NCBI GenBank assembly: GCA_963920525.1
Contig: OY986439.1
Span: forward strand, 48,053,482 to 48,117,481
DNA length: 64,000 nucleotides
Origin: Dichetophora obliterata
Lineage: Eukaryota > Arthropoda > Insecta > Diptera > Sciomyzidae
Reading direction: 5' to 3'
Both the position numbers and the translations under genes were made by a program. Of the stretch, positions 56,691 to 64,000 are shown piece after piece. The first letter of the stretch is position 1. Each line of letters opens with the position of its first letter. Below the pieces are notes generated by a model, which saw nothing but the letters and a program-made list of their open reading frames with translations, did not search any database and was not told the DNA's origin.

Positions 56691-57440
56691 TTTCTTAATT
56701 AGCTTAAACTTACCAAGCACACAAAATTTCATTATCATAGGAGCGCTCATTCTATTTTTGTCCATCGTTTGTATGGAGTCGCCGCACTGTGGCGCAGCAG
56801 CCAAAAACGGCTGGCTTTTAGCAGCAACAATTTTTTGAACTCTGCAGCTCTCGAATGCAGTCAAAAATATTTGTGTGCAAATATTACTAATAACTGAGTT
56901 CATTCTACGAATTTAATTCGTAGTTTTTAGCCACGATCCGGATTCGTAGAATCGACGTATATTAGAACATATTACGAATATTTTTTTCGACTTCTAAAAA
57001 AAAATTTTGACTGAGCTGGGGTTTGAACCTCGGCTCTTTAGTTTACGGGCCACGCACTCTATCAGTAGGTTACAGTCAGTTTACAATCATACAGTTCCTT
57101 ATGTTCTATAAATGATCGACAAACAAAGCTGAACGATTTCGGTTTTCAATTTTTTAGACTCTACTAATAATTCTGAATGAATTGTTTCCACTAATATTAT
57201 TTTTCATTCGTAAATAGTACGAAAGCATTAGTAAATACTACGAATGAAATGAAAGAAATTACGAAGTTATTTTTACGAGAAATTTACGAATATTATTATT
57301 TATATGTACAAAATCATTCGTACAATGCACTAATACGAATCGATTTATTTTTATTTACGATTATCATTAGTATATAAAACAAATATATTCGTAGATGCTA
57401 CATCAGGTATTAGAAAAATATTACGATTGAATTCGTAAAG
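56691..57440. repeat. AT-rich block with many ATTCGTA/TACGAAT words
   Basis: ATTCGTA or its complement appears more than ten times at 56905-57435, in both orientations and with irregular spacing. A SINE head fragment interrupts it at 57000-57085. Related words return near 59730-59775. It looks like the inside of a MITE family, but I could not pair its ends securely. Confidence 0.4.
57000..57085 (-). mobile_element. 5' head fragment of the tRNA-headed SINE
   Basis: On the minus strand TAACCTACTGATAGAGTGCG (A box region) and GGTTCAAACCC (B box) with the linker GTGGCCCGTAAACTAAAG match the heads of the copies at 8280-8629 and 17592-17706. The body is missing, so only about 90 bp remain. Confidence 0.7.
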
Positions 57441-57594
57441 ATATCACAAAAAAGTATAGCAGTGAGAGGACTGCCGACCGAAGCGAAAACCTATATATTG
57501 TATAAATTTTAGTATTCCCTGGAAGACGTTGTCCTGGCACGGACCGCCTTACTGCTATATAAGAATTTTCATGCTAATACGGAGTTTCGGACTA

Positions 57595-57681
57595 TCCTAC
57601 ATGTAGGATGGATTTGACAGATCGGACGGACATGTAGGATGTTCGAAAGCTCATACTGCAGCCCGTCCTACATGTAGGATG
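57595..57681. repeat. Three copies of a palindromic motif TCCTACATGTAGGA
   Basis: Full 14-bp palindromes followed by TG occur at 57595-57610 and 57666-57681, and a partial one (ACATGTAGGATG) at 57630-57641. Spacing is about 35 bp. The motif is unlike its AT-rich neighbourhood. It could be a protein-binding cluster or a subterminal repeat of a transposon; I cannot tell. Confidence 0.65.
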
Positions 57682-57812
57682 AAATCAAAAAGTTTTAAAA
57701 GTTTCGCTCTGATCTTGTTCTTTTCTGTGCGTCCTTGTTTGTAGATTTCCTTGGTAATTGTTATTGGCGCAGTTAGCCGGAAATTTTTTGTAGACGTTGT
57801 GAATTCTAATCG

Positions 57813-58473
57813 TGTAGCTACAGTCGGCATATGAAATTAGAATTATTTTTGTTAAGAGCTTATAACAATTTATGAAATTTTTTATATATTACTGAAACTA
57901 TTTATTTTAAGGAAAAGTGTTACCATATCAAAAATACATATAATTAAAGTAATTTATTTAAATTATTTCATTATTGAATTAATATAAAAAATTAAAGCTT
58001 ATTTATATCTATTTATATCATAACACTAACACAATATACATGTTCACCATATCTATATTGCGTTGTGTATTAAAAATAGAATATTCTAAAATTAAGAAAT
58101 ATCTGTAGCTTATAAATTATATATAATTCATATAAGAAATTAAAGCTAAACAATTTTAAAAAAATAGAATTCTTAGGATAAGCAGACTTTAGTTATTCAA
58201 TTACTACTGAAAATATTAATTATTTCACAGGTTTAATACGTAATTGTTATTATTTAAATATACATAAATATTCTTTAAATTTCCTCAATGAGCTAAATTG
58301 TTCATATATATGAACTATATATATGTAAATATGTATATATATACATGTATTTCCGATACGGTAACACTTTTACTAAAAACAAATAGATTTACCAATATTA
58401 TATATACTCTTTAATTCATATGTATAAACTGTTTTCTAAATTAGTTCGATGTCATATGCTGACTGTAGCTACA
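57813..58473. repeat. 661-bp unit bounded by 22-bp inverted repeats
   Basis: TGTAGCTACAGTCGGCATAT at 57813 faces the complement of TGTAGCTACAGTCAGCATAT ending at 58473, 21 of 22 bases. The interior is AT-rich with TA-rich tracts and non-coding. No convincing target duplication is seen, so it may be a MITE or the subterminal repeats of a larger element. Confidence 0.55.
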
Positions 58474-60640
58474 AACAAGCATCCACAAAAAATTAAAGCT
58501 TACTGTACAACAATAACTACTTAGCAAATTTACAACAACAACGCAAAGAGAATTACAAGATCCCAGCGGTTGCGCAGCATTAAAGGGGATGAACCGAATT
58601 GGCGGCGTAAAATATACATATATAAATATACATATATAAAATATTTTTTGTTTGCCTGCTAGCAAGCACTTAGCACTTGCTTGTGCTACTGGTGATGGCA
58701 CTTAGAGGATGCTGGCTAGCAACAAATTTTTCACTGCACTTGCTGGTGGTGGCACTTGGAGGACGATCGCCAGCAAAGAAAGCCAATTTAACTTTGCTGC
58801 ACTTGCTGATGTTGGAGACCGTTGGCCCACACACAGGCAGACACAAACTCAAGCACTTTCTTTAATTTTTTTCATTAATTTTTTATTTTTAAGTTTTTTA
58901 AGTTTACAATATTACAAGTTTACGAAATATGTTGCAAGTAAAAGCTCTCGAATTAATTTGTAATTGTCAAAATTTCATCCTCCATTTGACACAGCAAAAA
59001 AGACAAATTTATTACAACACACACAAATTTTATTCAACTTGATATTTTCTATCCTACTACGACTGAAAAGTTTCCGATTGACACACAGCCATAGTTGACA
59101 ACTCTGAATATAAAATGCCGCAGTGGTGAAAATAAAAAGCCACCGTCAAATACAACAAGTATGAAAATTGTCAAACTTTGTTTGACGATATGTAATAAAA
59201 TATGAGCATGCATGTAATTATTTGAATGTTCAACATATTTCTTTATCACAACTTAAAGATTAAAATGTTAAAACACTCAATCTATACATTATTTTTCTTG
59301 TTTGCAAACGAAGTTCCAGCAGAAAAAAGCAGAAAGAGAAGAAGATCGATCCACTTTTAAATCTCACCATGAATAGCAGCTGTTTGAGTAAAAGCAAATT
59401 TTTCAAAAATGTTGACAAATACAACAACTGAAGAAATTGCCAAACTTTAAAGGCATATATATACCAATATAAACCGAACTAATAATAAGTTTTGATTGCA
59501 AACATCTTATTGCAACCTAACTTAAGTATCTTTATACTAACAAACATATTATATGCATTAATTTCAGGAGTTTCTTAGTGATTTCTTTGTGAGCTTGCGG
59601 CCGATTGTGGACGATTTCCTTGGAAAAATACGATGATGCAAGCCAATGATTTACCCTCTACCAAAATCGTTCAACGCGCCTAAAGAAGTTTTCACTTCAA
59701 TAAAAATACTTTGTATATTGTGCGAATATTTGCAGAATGTACGAACATTTTGTTTACTAATATTATTCGTAGAAATTTTACTAATAAATTTTTTGAGTGT
59801 GTGAATCTATAACATTCCTTGAATTTTTAAAGCTGGAGCTCGTAACACCGATCCGCTTTTTTAATTTCAACATCTGGCTCCAGCCATCTTTAGAACTTCC
59901 GCTCACGAGTCAAAAGCCGAGACCTGTAGTTGAATTCCCAAAAAATTAAGGATACTAATCGTTGTCGTTATCGGTCATTGTGTATGCCACGTTCATAGAG
60001 AATTACAGTTTTCGCAAACTAACGATATCGAAAATCGTCATAAACGCTTTTAGGAATTCCACTACTGGAGCCGTTCACTAGCAACAAAACGAGTTTACTT
60101 TCAAGCAAATTTAACATATTAACAAAATATAACAACGGGACACATCCATATATATGTATGTGCATTAGACTGGAACGAAATGTATGGAAGCAAAAAATCT
60201 TTATCGGTTTCACATATTTTTGAAGACTCCTTGTTAAAACAAATTTTTCTACTTCCTTGGTTTTTTTCTGCGACATAACTTTTTACTTTGCCATAGGGTT
60301 TTTCTATTTCAATGCCATATTTTTTTCACTGAATTTTTTTTTATACTTAAATCGAAAAATGTATATCCCAATTTTTTTAATGCAAACCTCTTAATTAAGT
60401 CATAATCAACAACCTGTCACGAGTCTCACATGATACCATGTACGCGCTAAAAGATACTCGGATTCAAAGTTGACTGAAATCGATAATTCGCCAATATTCG
60501 AGGAACGGAGCCTCTATGTTGGACATAAAATATGATTACAATATAACAAAATTGTAAATCAGATAATTATCATTAAAAATGTCCTACACAGTTTTTACGT
60601 TGTTTTCACAGTTTTAACAGCTTATGTCTAAACAGTTTAA
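58474..60640. other. Non-coding spacer with CACTTGCTGGTGGTGG-type repeats
   Basis: Between 58660 and 58810 the words GCACTTGCT, GATGGCACTTAGAGGA and GGTGGCACTTGGAGGA form two or three diverged repeats with a period of about 70 bp. The short frames here are products of this repeat. The rest is AT-rich and unassigned. Confidence 0.4.
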
Positions 60641-60800
60641 GAGCCTGAACAGAATCAAAAATCGTTGAGATCGACGATTCGTTGTTGTTGGAAAATACAT
60701 GCAAAATACGCAGCTCGTTTTCTGCAACGATAAATTGCAGACTTAGAATCTATGCTATTTCAATCGTCGGTCGCAACGATTTTTGATTCTGTTCAGGCTC
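60641..60800. mobile_element. 160-bp foldback MITE, TAA target duplication
   Basis: TAA just outside both ends flanks GAGCCTGAACAGAATCAAAA and its complement. The arms are about 39 bp with two mismatches, enclosing about 80 bp. A 3-bp TAA duplication is typical of PIF/Harbinger (TWA). The arms are almost identical, so the insertion may be recent. Confidence 0.75.
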
Positions 60801-61264
60801 TAAAGTAGAAATCCTTACTTTAACAGATATTAATTTTATTTATTACGGTGTTTATTTTAAATGGTGTTGGTACTGTGGTTTCGTGGTGTTGTGATATTTT
60901 ACCAAAGTTGAAAACCACTATTATGAGCACCCTCTAAAATAAATTTTGTGGCTGGGAACGTCCCACTTTCTCTTTTTGTTACTATGCAACTAAATTAACT
61001 TTCCAATTTTTATACAAACAAGTTTTGGTCTTGGACCTGAAAGGAATTGTATAGATTATTTGGAGGAACTGATTGGAACCATACGTGAATTATTGATTAG
61101 GCGAAATAACCGTGAAAGACATTTTGAATTGATTTTAACCGAGGCTAGTTTTATGCCTTAACCTCGGAAAGCATTTCGTGCCCTTAGTTGTTCCTGTCCT
61201 TTCATTCCACATTTTCCACAATTTAGTTGTGGATTTTTAGTTTTTCCATAACTCTTAAATGTAG

Positions 61265-61366
61265 GAAAGAACAAAGAAAGTGAAAAGAACCATGCCCGAA
61301 TTCGAACCAGGAACCTCTGGGTTGATAGTCTAGCGCACTCTCCACTAGACTACAGAGGCTACCAGT
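61265..61366 (-). mobile_element. tRNA-like SINE head, GCCTCTGT type
   Basis: On the minus strand GCCTCTGTAGTCTAGTGG contains an A box (TAGTCTAGTGG, 61352-61342) and GGTTCGAATTC (61308-61298) is a B box. The 3' side cannot pair with GCCTCTG, so it is a tRNA-derived repeat and not a tRNA gene. It shares its first bases with the SINE at 25583. Confidence 0.6.
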
Positions 61367-64000
61367 TTGATATATTTTATTAAAATATGGCTAAAAGACT
61401 TCTACACATTTTGAGCTTCTTAAATTTTTGCAATTAGAAAACTCAGCAGCCATTCAGCAGTTTATGGGACATTCCACGAGAAATGGGAAAATGAGTTATT
61501 TTCTTAAATTAATATGATTTACACCAATTTATTCTTAATGCAGTGTATAATAGGTAAATTAACATGATCTGTAAAAATTATTTAGAAAGAACAAGATTTG
61601 TTGAGAGTAGTTGTTTATTGTGAAAGAGTCGTAAGATTTTTTCCCACCAGTCCCACGATGTCCCCCACCAGTCACAATTTCTACTTTCTATATTTTTTTG
61701 TAGAAACTAAACTTGGTGCTAATTCTTAGATTTTGTTGAAGTCTATTTAATCATAGCATAGTAAAAGACATCTTGCTATGTATAGTATTTGGGCTAAAAT
61801 CTCGATTGACAATACAGAAGGCGGAGGTGAGGTATTTTTAACTGTCCCACCAGTCGCACTCCTTAAACCAATGAAAAATCACCAAAATATTTATATGAGA
61901 TATTTTTTTCAGTAAAAGTTTTATAAGTCGGTTCATAATCTATTGTAAAATATCTAATTGATCATTATATTACATCAAAATACAAAGTTACAGGTCTAAA
62001 CATTAGGGATTCTGGAGTAAACTGTCCCCCCCCAGTCATTATGGAAAGCTCCTCATAGAACTTTAAAAACCACGTTCTTTTTTGGTTTTTAGAGCTTTCA
62101 TGTAAAACAAGAACATATATAAAAATCGCTTGGTAAAGTGTGGTATCTTGGGCGGATCTACGTAAGTGATTTGGTCTGCAGCCCCATTGATAAAAAAGGC
62201 CCCTAAAATTCAATGCGCGTCTATCAAACAGAACAGAGAGTACCCTGTTTAGTGAGTGTTTAGTTTAGTAATAAGGGAAAACTTAAAAGTTATAAAGACC
62301 GGACCATTCTCTTATTGAACTTATGATTGAAAGTAACCAGCATTGGAAGAGATTTCCTGCTTTAGGTAAGTCAAAAGAATTAAAAATCATTATTTTAAAT
62401 CATGATTTATTTGAATATTTAAATAATGATTGGTATTTATTATTTATAATAATGACATAAATATTTAATAATGATTTAATGATGATAATATTTTAAATAA
62501 TGGGCCAAAAAAAAAAATAGTACAAAAAAATTTCGGTTTAAGATGTTAATACTAACATATAAAAAATTGAAACGTTTGTATTTTATTTTCTTACACAAAA
62601 ACATTCCCAAAATAATCCTTGACAATAAGGCGTGAGCATTAGAAAACTGCCTTAAACGAGTTGTATTAAAAAATTATTTTAAAAAAATCACAACAACAAA
62701 CAGAGTCTTTCTTAATAAGCGTGTGAAAATGTTGAAAAGTTTATAAAACTTTTTAATAGGTACATGAGTTTTGCATATAGCAAGATATATAAAATTAAAT
62801 ATTGTTTAAAGCGTAGATAAGCAAAACGGTTAACAATGGGTTGGACACAGTTTAACATTAACAAAATTTTTAATGATTACATTTAGATTGGCATGCACTT
62901 TAGCAGAAACAACAACAACAACAATGATGATGATTATAGGTACAACATAACATATAATAAAAATATTATTGTTCACTAATGTTTAGACAAATACAACAAT
63001 AGAATGAATAGCTCATACAAAGCAGTTGACAGCAGAATAAAAATGGCGTAGTAAAAATTGAGCATGAGTAAATTTAGAAAAAAAAAAAAATGAAATAAAA
63101 AGTATGACTAAAAAAGTCAGCAGTTAAAAAACATGTCATCTGAATAATATTTTAATTATGTGGTTAGTTTAATAATACGATAGATACATTTAAAACGATC
63201 TGCAGTCGGATGAGTTGGTTAGTTGGTGGGTAGGCTAGCTGCTTGGTTGCTTGATGGTTGGCTAGATGTTGGATTGGTCGGTTGGTTGACTCAACGGTTA
63301 GTTGTTGAATGGAACGATGGCAGACTTAAACGGTTGCTAGTTGCGTCGTTTAGTTAACTTTTTGCTACAACAACAGCAACCTAAGACGCACGCACATTTT
63401 TGTATTCAACAACAACGCAGTTAGGGAATGTCGCCAAACAACAACAAAAATAACATTAAATTAAATTTATTTTTTTCGCAACAACAAACATATGTTATTA
63501 CCTCGCTATTGTTTGGTTTTTTTTCCACTTTGAACTTTTTATAATTGTATATATTTTTCGTGAACGCCCTACTCAGCGGATTCAACAATAACAAAAGTGA
63601 AGCTTTTATTTAGCTATGCGAATGCATTTCATTCTGTAATGATATGCTTCATAGATTCACATAATATCGTTCACTCAAAACCAAGTATCTTTTTTAATAT
63701 TCAGATATATGTTTATTATTTTGCTGTTTTTTTTTCTATATTTTTATATCAATTCCTAAAATTTTATGTCACGGCATTTTTACGTTTGTGTTTTTTTTTT
63801 TTTTTTTGTTTGTTGCGGTTTGTTTTGTTCTGTATGCAATCGCATGGATGCAACGCAGTATCTCAGGGTTAAAAAAAAGTATATTTTTTTCTTCAACATT
63901 GTTGCCTTGCAACCAGGTTGTTAGGCCGATGAATGCATATAAAATTTATAAAAAAGTCACATGTTTTTTTCATTGACAGACATTTAATGATGTTCGTTCT
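61367..64000. other. Non-coding end of the window
   Basis: CCCACCAGTC or close variants recur at 61643, 61664, 61846 and 62024 in an otherwise AT-rich block. (CAA)n with ATGATGATG lies at 62907-62932. A TTGGTTGG-rich cryptic repeat lies at 63210-63310, and T runs at 63790-63807. No exon or transposon protein is recognised. Confidence 0.4.

Noticed and set aside
58441..58963. Overlapping ORFs around the CACTTGCTGGTGG repeats
   Set aside because: Open frames on both strands arise from the imperfect ~70-bp repeat; no protein family is recognised.
61290..61366. Possible tRNA on the minus strand
   Set aside because: A and B boxes are present but the acceptor stem cannot form. It shares its start with the SINE at 25583.
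1..64000. CRISPR arrays, operons, ribosome binding sites, rRNA
   Set aside because: Nothing of this kind is visible. Base composition, introns and repeats show a eukaryotic nuclear sequence.

Overview
This window reads as AT-rich nuclear DNA of an insect, most likely a fly (Diptera). It has CAA/CAG and CA microsatellites, tRNA-headed SINEs, a non-LTR tail of TTAGG-like units, and genes with short GT..AG introns. I see no bacterial or viral gene blocks and no convincing host protein-coding exon. The species cannot be fixed from the sequence; a large-genome fly such as a tephritid is an inference. Almost every protein-like reading frame belongs to a transposable element, and the spacers look like intergenic or intronic fly DNA.

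Layout. 1-1.9 kb: a broken minus-strand gene of an uncharacterised transposon-like family, running off the left edge. 2.6-3.1 kb: a small Cys-rich ORF. 6.4-15.4 kb: a stack of nested insertions. A ~0.7 kb unit present as two tandem copies has its first copy split by two hAT elements (6563-9664 and 10038-14525, the latter with a perfect 8-bp target duplication), and the first hAT holds a 350-bp SINE. 16.0-17.7 kb: a second copy of that SINE, split by a 1355-bp element whose ends (CACAGTG/CACTATG) and 5-bp GC-rich flanks look like Transib. 18.3-19.8 kb: a complete but decayed Tc1-like transposon. 20-29 kb: MITEs, palindromes and another SINE type. 29.5-31.3 kb: a hAT element with a truncated transposase and its own nested inverted repeat. 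31.6-33.8 kb: a MITE split by a 5'-truncated RNase H-bearing non-LTR retrotransposon with a 13-bp target duplication. 36.8-41.0 kb: two head-to-tail RTE-like LINE copies, the first split by a 525-bp hAT MITE. 42.8-43.3 kb: the tail of a jockey-like LINE.

The most striking part is 43774-51010. Two related DNA transposons of 3.7 and 3.5 kb lie side by side in one TA microsatellite. Each has terminal inverted repeats of about 240-380 bp starting TTAGG and a two-exon gene of about 730 codons. I cannot assign the gene to a named transposase superfamily. One copy has only a single homopolymer frameshift.

51-64 kb holds a hAT MITE with a TA-flanked MITE inside it, a 155-bp tandem array, palindromic motif clusters, SINE fragments and a small foldback element with TAA duplications. 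The elements do not form a pathway. They form a stratified record of insertions, and the nesting gives their relative ages.
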